This document shows positions 25,476 through 36,808 of a stretch of 64,000 nucleotides of DNA, piece by piece. The position numbers and the translations under genes are program-made. This DNA is from Ziziphus jujuba (taxonomy: Eukaryota; Streptophyta; Magnoliopsida; Rosales; Rhamnaceae): assembly GCF_031755915.1 (NCBI RefSeq), contig NC_083387.1, positions 22,570,501-22,634,500 of the forward strand. Direction: 5' to 3'. The notes beneath the pieces were generated by a model. The model was not told where the DNA came from. It did not search any database and was given only the letters and a program-made list of their open reading frames with translations. The first letter of the stretch is position 1; every line of letters starts with the position of its first letter.

Positions 25476-28400
25476 TCACTTGTGCACAAAACATGTTATG
25501 ATCCAGTGAATCTGCCATCGGAGAAAAGCAAACAAGAAATGAATATTGTGAAATATTAGGTGAGGTGGACTTCTGGAAAAATAGTAGTTGACTGTCGATG
25601 CTTACAATGTTATTTTCAGGATGACGCCAGTAAAATCCCTGAATTACAATAATGGCTAGGTTAGAAGTAATGAGAACAAAAATTGATAAGGCATGAACTC
25701 CCATCCATTCTAGCACCGATGTCAAACGCCTTAAACCATAGAAATCCACCTGCAGCAGAGGGCGGAAAATGTGGTTATTTCATTGGGGTTGTAAGACTTG
25801 TTAAATAAATACCATAACATTTCAACTCATTAGACCTGCTTGAGAATGTCACACAAACATGCAATGGCAAAAGGTAAATGGCATAATTTCACTCTAAACC
25901 ATTACAAATTATGCAGATAAAGACTGACTTGCATGGACTTTTAATCTTTTAGTATAAAGAGCTTCAATCATCAACAAAGTTAACTTGCTTCAACTGAGGG
26001 AGCCAAGAGTTCCATTGAAAGTGTAAGAACCAGTTTGGGAGTGCTTTTGGTATGGCTAAAAGTGCTACAAGCAGAAGGAAAAACACAGTATAAACGGTCC
26101 GAGGGAAAAAACTGAAGTGCTTCTAGAAGAAGCACCTAGCGTGCTTCTCAACATGGGAGGCACTCGGGGTTCTTTGATGAAAATTTTGAAATACCCATAA
26201 TGTTATCTGTATTACCGTATTATGAACATATAGTTGATAATCATCAATAGTTGAATAAGCTGGCTACCCTTTGAATGAATTGAACCTTAAAGACTCACCA
26301 GTAAATATAATGCGCAGAAAGTGATTCCCGCAGATGCAGATGTAATTAGCATATAACTGATAGTATACAGAGATTTATTTACAGGGATTCCTGAAAAGAA
26401 AATATAACAGAAGAGAAAAGGAGTTAGCATCAAATCAAAGTATACTAAAGTACAACAATTTATCAAATTTGTCAATAGCCTGAAATTCAAGTGAACATAC
26501 TGCTGATTAATCTCAACCAATATAGCTTACAAGCCAAAAGATTATTTCAGAGGGGGTGCATACCTACGAAGGCTAGAAACAGCCCAAGAATAAAAATTGA
26601 AACTGAAAACACAGACCAATTATGAAGCCGCCTTTTATGATCCTGAAAATCATTTCAGTAACATTAGATATATTGAACCAATGCCAAAATGATCATAGCT
26701 TATGTAATGTATCAAGAAGCTGGTCAAGCCAGTTAAAAGTCTGTTAACGACACTACTTTTAGATGTGATAGTCAGCATAAAATGAATAAGCTGCAGTATA
26801 TAGATGAGATAATTTTTCAAAGATTCTACTTTAATGTATATTGTGTTCAACTAGAAAATGAGCTGTGCTAGATTTAAGAAAAGGGATTCCACCTGTAAGT
26901 GAGCGAGGATATGACCATATTGAAGTCCAATTATGCAGGTTATTCCAGCAGTTAGAGAGCTGAGACAACACAATCATGATTTTAAAATAAATATTTGTGA
27001 TGAGCACTGCATTGCAAAAATCAGTTACAAAGGAAAGGAAGCTAACCCATAAATGCAGTTAAGAGTCAATATGCTTTCATTACAGATGTTCAAACATTCA
27101 CACCGTCTGGAACACTAAAGGAACCTTTGTTCTTGTTAGTTGTTACAGATAGAAATGGATGACAGTGATTTTTCTAATAGGCAGAAATGAGAACAGAGAA
27201 AATGGTCTATCACTACAGCAGGCTGAATCATGCAGGATTTCCTTTTATGTTTACATTTCGTTGTCTTTAACTGCATCCAACTTGTTATCATTATAAAATG
27301 CTATCTCTTAAAGATGTTTGTTTACATACATTGAGGGTAGAGCAAGTTAGGAGCAAGGGAAGAATCGCTAGACAGTTTGGTAAAATATGACTGCAATGTT
27401 TTAGATGAGAAGATGGGGGATAAATATAAATTAGTCTAACATATTTACACAAAAAGTATTGAGTATATTGTAAACTAAAACAAAATAAAGATTAAGCAAA
27501 TTAAGACCCTACTAAAATTTCTCTAAATTGAAACTAATAAACGCTGTTTAATAATATAGTGAAGTCATAATTCTTTAACCACTTACTACATAGCTGACCA
27601 ACTTCTTTAATCTCTAGCTCTGTATATTTTGTTTTATATGCTAAATAAAATCTGTAGATTGAGGAATCTCTTTCCATGTTCTGTTCACTCTCATAAGGCT
27701 TGACTGAAACCATTGTTCAATAGTTAGTTTCTCCGACAATATTCTAATCCTAAAGTTTGTAAATTATATGTTCAGCAACAGGATCACTATTAAATTACAG
27801 TGCACCAAACAACACCTGTGAAATAGGAGAAGAAAAAGTTTAGAATGACCACCTTAAAATACCTTCAGGATCAAAAGGAGCATGACACCATGCAGGTGAA
27901 CTCTTGGGAACTTGGCCATTGGAAGATATATTGCATTCCTGTAAATTAGAAATTAAATAAGGCATCAATATATGACAAGCATAATACAGCAGGTTTTGAT
28001 AAGTGGTAAGGTAAGCATTATACAATAGATTAGCTCAACTTATAGATACCTTCAAGTTTCTGTACACAGGTTTTGCATACAGATGATCAACACCAAGAAC
28101 ATAACGATCAATCATTCCAGCAGAACTACAGGCAGGTCCAAGATCTCCTCTGACAGAGCATTTCACCTATGATATTGGCAAAGGAATAAGAAAGATAGGA
28201 AAATTATGATGTAAGTTCAAGTATCATACTACAGGCAAGTACTTACTGTATAATTGACACAGAACAATTGAATTCAAAACATATGACTAACTGTATCACT
28301 TTTATATTGTCAAATATGTAAAGAAACTAATGTAAGAAATGACTAATGCAGCTGCATATCGGACTTATTATTATCATATAGCAAATACACCTTCCTTTCC

Positions 28401-31400
28401 CAAATTTGTTTTAGGTAGATTACCACCAAGAAATATAACTGCTATCAGAATTCTTCTGGTGAATTACCTGCTCTATGTAGAGAGTTTGCAACCATAAACA
28501 TATCATGACAACTTCAGACTAGTTTTCTCATTTGCTTTGTGATATTTTAGAACAAAATATCACTTGGCTCATACTAAATTAATGGCTTATCAGTTTAAAA
28601 TTATTGAAACTCAGAAAACAAAAGCAAGTAAAAGTTAGAAAGAAAGAAGCAATAAGCATGTACTCACCTTGTAAGAATAACTAGCATTTGAAGGGAGCTC
28701 AGAGATTGCAGGTGATGCATTGAATTGCCAATCTGGAACATATAGACCGTATAATAATCCCGCATATATTGCTGATAGTGCAAACACAATACACCTAGAA
28801 AGTGGAAAAAAAAAATTGATGGTACATGTTAGCATAAAGAATAACAACAATTCCATTTCCTGAGAATACCATACTCGATGAAATACTTTATCAGAGAGAA
28901 GAAGTTCAACTGAGCCAAATAATTCATAGATATCACTTGAGTTACTTTTGGCTTTAGACAACCATGGCAGATGGACAATGCTAAGTGGCATAATTTGATT
29001 TGTTGGGTTTTATATAGTTTCTACAAGAGGAACCACAATTTCCCTGCATGGTTACATTCAACCATCTAGTAAATGCTAGTAGACAAACTGTAGATCAAGG
29101 TGGTGATTCCAATACATTATTTTTATCAAATCATCAAAGGGAATAAATGAGGTTCAAGTAGTATAATGCAGTTCGAAAACCAGTTATGTGCCACAAACAA
29201 GGGTGTGCACACACTATAAACACATGATCTTTCATGTTTCCATAATTATTTTAGGTGAATTTTCTGGTTTCTTAATTAGATCAAAAGCTCACCAAAGCTA
29301 TTATCAACCTATGTGCAGAAGATAAGAATTAATCAAGGGCTGCTAGTCATGTAATCACTGCTTCACTTTGCCAGTCATTGAGATAATATGAGGAGATTAT
29401 CAAGTTAAATAAATAACACTTTTTGTAGAAATAGATCATCCTTACTGTGCATCAAGTTATAAAATGCTCCCCTTTTTCTTTGGGAGTTGGAGAAAGAGAA
29501 GGGGGCAGAGAAACAGTATACTATTGTGATCAACTTTACTTAATCCTTTATTCTATTAACTTAAATACATTAACCCATTATTCTGGGCGGACAGCAGGAG
29601 AATTCTTAGTTCAGTTCTCCACCTTAACGACAGAAAAAAAGGATTGATCAAATGATAAAAAGACCTACCAATGCCAGTAATAACCCTTGAAAAGTCCTAC
29701 TTCTCTCCTTGTTCGACGTGAAAGCCAGATTTCACATAAAGCAGCAACAATGTATCCAATAGAGATCCTCTGGATTAAATGACAAAAACAAATAATACCA
29801 ATTTAATATTCTGCATATTTAAAATTGAAGCCGAAGTGAAGATTTAAATTCTCTAATGACTAATTCTCCAGTACATTGACTTTTCTAGCAAGGATCTAAG
29901 CTAAAGGCTAAGGCAGTTAGTGATAAACAAAGACAAGAGGATTGCAAGATACATGCAGGCATGTAGCATTACTAAACAAGTCATTAATAGTGATTTTGAT
30001 ATTGGAATTTATGGTCACACACAAACAGCATATTTATATGCATTTGTGTGTGTACATTTGCAAACATGTAAATGAGTATTAAATGTCTCAACAAATTTTT
30101 GAACCACATGGTTAGCACTTGTGTTCAAACTTGGTAATGTACTTGTCCAATCATTCTATCATGTAAAGTACCTCAAGAATATTGAATAAAAATACCAAAC
30201 CTGTAAAATGCCAAGCCAGCGTATTCTTTTGATGTCAACACCATATGTCAGGGAAGTTACTCCATGGAAATAACCCCCTGAAATCAAAATGAATAGAGAC
30301 AATTATTCATTATTTGATATTTCTTAATAATCAGTAAAGCAAGAGCAAAAATGACATAAAAAATCCAAACCAAATAACGATAAGAAAAGATCCTCAAGAG
30401 AATATATATATATATATATATACACACACATATAAATATATATGAAACGGAAAGTGAATTTCAGGATTGTGCAAATAATTCTTTCAGTTCAAAGGTGTAA
30501 TCATCATCTAGATGATGGTTAAACTGTTTACAGTTTATGCATATGAATACAGATAAAAGCTGAAACGAAGGGCTCTTCAGTTTCAATCAAGAAGTTAAAC
30601 AGAATATATATTTTATATGAAAGTTATTTACAAAGCTACCTTGAAGAAGAACACCTAGAAGAAAAAGTTTCCCTGCCCTTAACACTGCTTTCCATGTAGC
30701 TTCTATTCGGTTAGGCACTTTCTGCAATCAAAAATAGAATGCACGGCTTCAAAATCCTAATCAATGAAGCATTGAAATTGACAACCTTTTGACAAATGGA
30801 AATCAAATACGGGTAGATAGAGGATAAAGTAGGATCAAGATGCACAATTTTGTTATTATGATTATTATTATTATTATTTCGGACATAGCACAAAAATTCA
30901 TGTTTTTTCTTGTTTGGACCGCAATGAAATTGAACTTTTTTATGGTGTTAAAGAAGAAGAAAGACACAGTATAAAATGAAAATGAAAAGTACCTTGTAGA
31001 CAAGTGCCGGCGATATTCCGGCGATGAAGAGGAAAAACGGCATCACAAAATCGGCCAAATGAACACCGTTCCACGGCGAATGAGCAATTAACGGACTAAT
31101 CGAGCCGCCATAATCAGCCACCATCATCAGCTGAAAGAAAGAAAATTAAGCAAAGTTACAAATATGCATTTATCTGCAGACAAAAAGAAAAAGTCGAGGG
31201 GAAAAAAAAAATCCACTCCATCCAAGCTCTGTTTTTCAGAGTTTAAAACCAAAAAAAAACAACAACAAAGAAATCAGTTTTATCTTTCCACACTTTCTTA
31301 GTAACCAAACAGTCCATCATCAGAATGTCGATGCCGTTGACAGGAAAAAATACTTCCATTGACAGAAAACAGAGCAAAGACATTCAAATTACTACCAAGA

Positions 31401-31598
31401 AAACAAAAATCAAAAACCGAATTTGATACAAAATTCCAAACTCTTTTGCTCAGATTTAAGAAAAATGGAGCTCACAAAGACGCAGAGACCACGGAAAACA
31501 TCGAGAGAAGCGACCCGCGTGGGCTTAACGTGATCGATTATCCTCTTCTCCGGCAGCTGGCTTTCTTCTTCGTAAGACAACGGCTTGTAATTCTCCAT
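25476..31598 (-). CDS. Heparan-alpha-glucosaminide N-acetyltransferase-like membrane protein
   Basis: This belongs to the HGSNAT/YeiB-like acyltransferase family. In animals the protein acetylates heparan sulfate at the lysosomal membrane; plants lack heparan sulfate, so the plant substrate is unknown. There are thirteen exons on the minus strand: 31598-31476, 31130-30993, 30721-30640, 30277-30201, 29769-29669, 28794-28668, 28166-28050, 27938-27853, 26959-26893, 26642-26564, 26390-26299, 25749-25606 and 25511-25476. All junctions keep frame, giving 422 residues. Family blocks are RVASLDVFRGLCVF, HSPWNGVHLADFVMPFFLF, KRIRWLGILQRISIGYIVAA, a Cys-bearing luminal loop and CHAPFDPEGIL. About ten hydrophobic segments are expected. 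The last exon (IHWIITCFVHK) is short and less certain. An open frame extends 61 codons upstream of the chosen ATG, but its sequence is not family-like. Confidence 0.88.
26020..26180. mobile_element. Possible degraded MITE inside an intron
   Basis: Between exons 11 and 12 of the acyltransferase-like gene lies a stretch with recurring GTGCTT / AAGCAC words on both strands (GGGAGTGCTTTTGG, AAAAGTGCTAC, GAAGTGCTTCTAGAAGAAGCACC, CGTGCTTCT). This resembles the subterminal repeats of plant hAT-type MITEs. I could not define terminal inverted repeats or a TSD. Confidence 0.3.
30402..30430. repeat. (TA)n-(CA)n compound microsatellite in an intron
   Basis: A TA run of about 20 bases is followed by ACACACACA, inside intron 3 of the acyltransferase-like gene. 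Confidence 0.9.
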
Positions 31599-32310
31599 TT
31601 TTGGAACCAAAAAAAGAAAAAAAATCTCGGCCGAGTCGGAAACCAAACGAGGATTCCGAATCGTTACAAATTTTCTGCTCCAGCTTCCAAGCGAAATATC
31701 GCGCTGTTTATTGGTCTGGCACAGAAGAAGAAGACGACGAAACACAAAAACGACGTGGTTTTTTACTGCCCTGAGCAGCAATATCCTACCCTCCGGAACA
31801 TTATCCGATTGTCTCGTGGTCTTTAATAATTATATTAAATATCAAATATCTTCTCAGCTACCAAACCGAAAGTTCGGTTGGTCTCAGTGAAAGTTAGAAA
31901 AGCTACTCCACAGCCGTTCGATGATAGTGGGTCCCAGATTTCCTGATCCAACGGTGAGAAAAATATCATCACTTTCCTAAAAACAACACCTCTTATACTG
32001 GACACGAAACCATGCAATTAGTTTACATTCCACATTAGCAAAAGCATATGCTTTTTTGAATTAATTAATAGTATACTCTTGCTAATTATATATTAGTGGA
32101 AGTAAAAGATTTGAAGTAATCAGCAATTTTGTCTTTATCTGATAAGGAGTTTGGGATATATCTGGAATTATTAAAAAAAAAAAAAGAAAAAAAAAAGAAG
32201 GAAATTATAGTTTTCTAAATGCAAAATAGAAATAGAATTTTGTTGGAAGTAAAATATCTTTTTTTTTTTCTTTTCCTTTTTTAATTTGAATTAGGAAATA
32301 TCTATGTATA
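31599..32310. promoter_or_regulatory. Shared divergent promoter region
   Basis: About 710 bp separate the start codon of the minus-strand acyltransferase-like gene from the TATA box of the plus-strand coiled-coil gene. The region must hold both promoters. I see no other gene in it. A GGGTCCCA word lies at 31928-31935. Confidence 0.5.
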
Positions 32311-32318
32311 TATAAAAG
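32307..32318 (+). promoter_or_regulatory. TATA box of the coiled-coil gene
   Basis: TATATATAAAAG stands about 30 bp before the likely transcript start (near 32345). The first plausible leader exon ends at 32449 with ATTG/GTACGT. Confidence 0.5.
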
Positions 32319-32548
32319 AGTATAACCTAGCTAGTTTCTGAAGGCAGACACTGAAGAGAAATAGAAACTGGCGCAAGACAAAAAAAAGCATTATAAACAT
32401 TCTTCGTTGTCGTCACACTGTTTTCTCAGAGCCTTTCGAGGGATCATTGGTACGTATATACTTTTCGATGGATTTTGTAAATTTAAATGCAAATTAATTA
32501 ATATAGATTTTGATCAATTTGGTAATTATAGGTTGTGAGACTGTTACA

Positions 32549-32836
32549 ATGATGTGCACAAATAAACCAGTACCCTTGGTCGCTAATGTGAGAGTGAACT
32601 TCCATTCAATCTTATATATTGTAATACTAATGGAAAAATTAGTAACTTTGAATGCCAAACTGATGTGTTATTATTTTTATTTTTGACCAATAAAAACCTC
32701 TAATGATGAATGTAATTAATTCAGTTTTCTCAGCAAGAAAACAACTATTTGAAAAAGAAAAAAAAAAAAAAAACTATAGCCAACTTATTTATTTGATTTT
32801 TTTTTTATTATTATTCTATAGGAAACTAATTTGTAG
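32549..32836 (+). other. Predicted spliced upstream ORF of 17 codons
   Basis: A leader exon is predicted at 32532-32587 (acceptor AATTATAG, donor AAT/GTGAGA). It contains two adjacent ATGs at 32549 and 32552. Spliced to the acceptor TTCTATAG ending at 32821, the frame continues GAA ACT AAT TTG TAG and stops at 32836. That yields a 17-residue peptide, MMCTNKPVPLVANETNL. It ends 36 bases before the main ATG. This depends entirely on the predicted leader introns. Confidence 0.4.
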
Positions 32837-32872
32837 AAAGAAAAAGCAGAGGTTGGGAGTGACAAAGAGAAC

Positions 32873-35246
32873 ATGATGATGATGAAGGAACAGAGGAAAA
32901 CAGAGCTGTGGATGGTTGAGAAAATATTACGTTATTCACTGGGATTTGCATTCTTGTTTATGTTATGCTTCTCTTCAAATCCAACTCATTTGCATTTTGC
33001 GTTACTCTACTGTTACGTCCTCTGGTCATCATGCTTCGCCATTCGATATTTACAGGGTCATCTTCTACCAACTGTAAGTAGTATATACTAAAGCTTTTTT
33101 ACTTAATTGGCTCCATTAAAAATTTGAATTGTACTAATTTTTATTTATTTATTTATTTATGGTTTGCAGTATTATTCTAGAGTCCTACCGTTTGAAATAT
33201 TGGCCACAACAATTGTGCTATGCTTCAATCGGTATGGAATTAGATCCTTCAAGGTCATCCCATCACTAGTCTTTGTTGTACCCAATTTGGTGTACATTAT
33301 CAAGACCTGCGTAATACCCTACCTGGAGCACCTGAAGCAAGAATTAAATAAGGAGATAACTAATTTTATTTCTGGAGCTCCCACCAACCTAAACTCTAAT
33401 AAAGTAAGTATCATATACCCAAAAAAAAAGAACAGTGCAAATAATTAAATTCCTATGTCGTGTATTATGTTTTATGTAATATAGTTTTCATTTTTATTTA
33501 TCACTGAGAAAATTTTTGCAGGAATCATTGGTGAAACAGGGTTTGAAAGTAGATGCAGAGCAGCAAGTTGAAGATGTTGGGGTTATTGAAAAGAGTGATG
33601 TCTATGGCAGGGATGGCACTGAGATATCTGATGATGAGGATGTTGTGAAGGCAACGCCAACAGCAACAGCAGCAGCTAAAAGTGATGATCATTTTTTTCA
33701 TGTACAAGTCGATGACAATCATCAAATAATGGTTGCTTCTCAAGAAGAAGAAGAAGATAGCGTCAAATCTTTTTCTCTTGAAGAAGAAGAAGAAGAAAAA
33801 GATAGCCTCAGATCCTTTTCGAAAGATAGCCTCAGATCCTTTTCTAAAGATAGCATCAGATCCTTTTCTCTTGATTTTAACATGGACAATGAAGGATATA
33901 GTGATGATGATCTGCTCAGCTGGCCGGAGGAATTAGTTTCGGCTCTTATAGCAGAAACTGGTGCTGCTGCTGCAAATCCAACACCAATTTCCAATGAACA
34001 ACACCAAACAGCTAATTTGCTTAATCATCAACAACAAGTTGATGAAGATGATGATGATAATGACTACAAAAGATCTGAACAAACAATTGAAGATCTCAAA
34101 AAGGAAAAACAGGAATGGGAAGAAGAGAAAAAACACCTGGTGTCAGAGCTCAACGATGCCAAATCTTCCCTCCAACACCACAAGGACATGTTCAACGAAG
34201 AACGATGCAAGTGGGAAGAGGAAAAAGCCCAACTGATCCTTAATATTTCTTCCCAAGAATGGTTAGATGTTGAAAACCAGAAATGGAAGGAAGAGAGAAA
34301 CCAGCTCAATGCAAAGCTCAACTATACCACATCCCTACTTCAAATACAGAAAGAAGCATTCGACAAAGATCGATGCAAATGGGAAGAGGAAAAAGCACAA
34401 GCACAACAACTAGGTGAAGATAGAAAGGAGCTCATTTCGATGCTCAACGATACCATGTCTTCTCTTAAAATGCAGAGAGAAGCATTCGAGATATATCGAT
34501 CCAAGGAAAAAGCAAAACTAATGGTTCTTAATTCTAATTCCAAAAAGAAAGAAGAAGAGAAGCACAAAGAGGATATTTACTTCTTCGACAAGGAACATCG
34601 AGCTAAGTGGGAATTAGAAGACAAAGCTTCTTCTTCTTCTTCTTCTTTTTCATCCGACGAGGAAGAAGAAGAAGAAAAGCGGAAGTGGGAGGAAGAGAAA
34701 AAGGATCTGATTTTGGAGCTCAACAATGCGAAAACTCTGCTGGAAAACCACAAAGACACCGTGGATTCGTTCAACGAAGATCGATGCAAATGGGAAGAAG
34801 AGAAAGCTAAGCTGAAAGAGGAAATGCTGGAATTGACCAGCCAACACGAACAAAACGCTGCGAATTTGATCAAGGGATACCAAGTAGAAAGCGAGAAGTG
34901 GAAGCAAGAGAAAGAAGAGCTCCTTGATAAGCTGCAAGGTGCGAAAGAGAGCTCCAAGTATTACAAACGGGCAATGATTGAAGCAGAAAACCTGCGCATC
35001 ACGTTAACTGACCAGTACAACGACGTCGTTTTCAGACTTTCGCATGCCAATGCGCATGTTGCGCACTACTACAGGCTTTTGCATCTGTATTATGATCGCT
35101 ACTACCATTATCAGCAGGAGCAGAACCAAACCGCTTTCACCGCTCAAACTCAACCACCACCACCACAACAACAACAACAACAACAACAACAACAGCAACC
35201 TTGTGCCTATTATAATAATAACACACCCGCTTGCTATGAAGCTTAA
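32873..35246 (+). CDS. Unrecognised membrane-anchored coiled-coil protein
   Basis: I do not recognise this family. There are three coding exons (32873-33073, 33170-33403, 33522-35246), giving 719 residues. The first 145 residues hold three or four hydrophobic segments (LRYSLGFAFLFMLCF, HFALLYCYVLWSSCF, EILATTIVLCF, IPSLVFVVPNLVYII), so the N-terminus is probably membrane-embedded. Next come an acidic region and three near-identical KDSLRSFS units (33803-33870). Then follow about five degenerate repeats of some 40 residues built on WEEEK..L..ELN.AKSSL...K..F...RCK, a long coiled coil rich in Glu and Lys. The C-terminus has a Tyr/His-rich block (YYRLLHLYYDRYYHYQQ), a proline run and twelve glutamines. 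The start is a run of four ATGs. A scaffold or tether is possible, but that is only an inference. Confidence 0.8.
33803..33870 (+). repeat. 24-bp coding tandem repeat, three copies
   Basis: GATAGCCTCAGATCCTTTTC and a short spacer recur three times with small changes. They encode KDSLRSFS, KDSLRSFS and KDSIRSFS. The serine-rich RSFS units could be kinase sites. Confidence 0.9.
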
Positions 35247-36808
35247 GATTATTAATGTTGCTTAATTAGAACTTAATTATTACTATTATTTTAATTTTTT
35301 ATTATTAAATTAAAATTTTAATGATGGATTGGATTGTTTTATGGGATTTTTAATTTACCTATTTTGTTCTTTTTTTCTTTTTTAAGATTTTGATACTTTC
35401 ATAAATGTTTTTTAATATGTGGTAAAGATTAACTTTGATATGATCTATTGATCCGGGTTCCTTGTTCAAGAAATTCAATTTCTAACACCTTCAATATTAT
35501 GAAAAAATAAAATAAAATTGTGACATTTGTGGTATACTTTTATTGAGATTTTTCTTCAATGTTAGATTTTAACTACGAAATATGCAATGAACTAATCTTT
35601 CAGAAGGCTAAAGCATCGAAGTGCTACACACACTATACCTCACCTTTTTGTCCTCTAATAAACAAATTTCGAAATATAATAGTCTTGAATGATACCTTTT
35701 GCCTAATCTTTGTGTGCATAAGTTAGAATATAATTCTCAAAGGTGACATCACGTTAGTGCAAAATAAGCTTCGGAATTTTTGAAGAAAAGAAATAGACTG
35801 AATATTCATTCGAGCACCTCTAAATCACTTTTATTTTATTATTATTATTTTTAAAAAAATAAAATACTTAATCTAACAATCGTCTTTTAGGTTATTTCAA
35901 TCAATCCAATAAGATAAAAGTGTTTTCAAGACTTTCAAATATTAGTTTAACGTTCATAATAACAATATTTTCCATCAACAAATTCAATAATTCATTATGG
36001 AGATGCATATATTTAAAAATAATAATAATAATTTGTACAACACATGTATCCTTGTTTTTGACAAGGAGATCCACATAATTTGAATAAAATCTAATAAGGT
36101 CAATGTTTAATTTAAGGCCTTTGATAATAAATCTAAATTCTTTTTATTGATGATAAGAAGTAAATCTTAAATTCTAACCAAAAAGAAGTAAATCTTTAGT
36201 ACAATAGACGACTTGCAAGCATACGTGGACAGTATATGTGGGGTCTACTGTATGTGAATGTGGAAGTATATTGGCACAAGACTTTTGAAGCAATAAAAGA
36301 GCTTATCAAAACTCAAACTACAATTTTGTAGATGCGATGATTGAGTGGTTTCAAAAATTTCATTAAAAATTCATATTTAGTTTATATTAATTTCAACCAA
36401 TAATATATATTTGTCACATCATTTAATAAATGAATCTGGTATTTATAAAACTACTTTGTAGCACTAGTAATAAAAATAATACCTGGTTCAAACTCATTAT
36501 TTACTTTTATTTTTTTGGAAAAAAATTACACAAGTGCCAAATAATTTTCAAAATTTTATCTATAAGATTGTAGAGGGAAATAAAGCACTAATTTATGTCT
36601 TGTGCATCAATGATAAAATTTATAATTACTGCTGTTCTTACAAACTCATGACCAATACATATATCACCAACAATAATTGGTCTTACAAAATTTACAGTCA
36701 CTACTCTTTAGAATTGCATAATTATCTGAGCCTTCTGTCACATCATCCAGTAAACATTCTATCTTGTAATTGCACCAGAAGGCCCAAAATGTGTTTAAGC
36801 ATCCATGC
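35247..36808. other. Intergenic between the convergent coiled-coil gene and HPR1
   Basis: AT-rich DNA. It should include the 3' UTRs of both genes. No further gene or repeat element recognised. Confidence 0.5.

Noticed and set aside
31359..31826. 155-codon plus-strand frame
   Set aside because: It is antisense to the first exon and leader of the acyltransferase-like gene, which has clear family sequence on the other strand.
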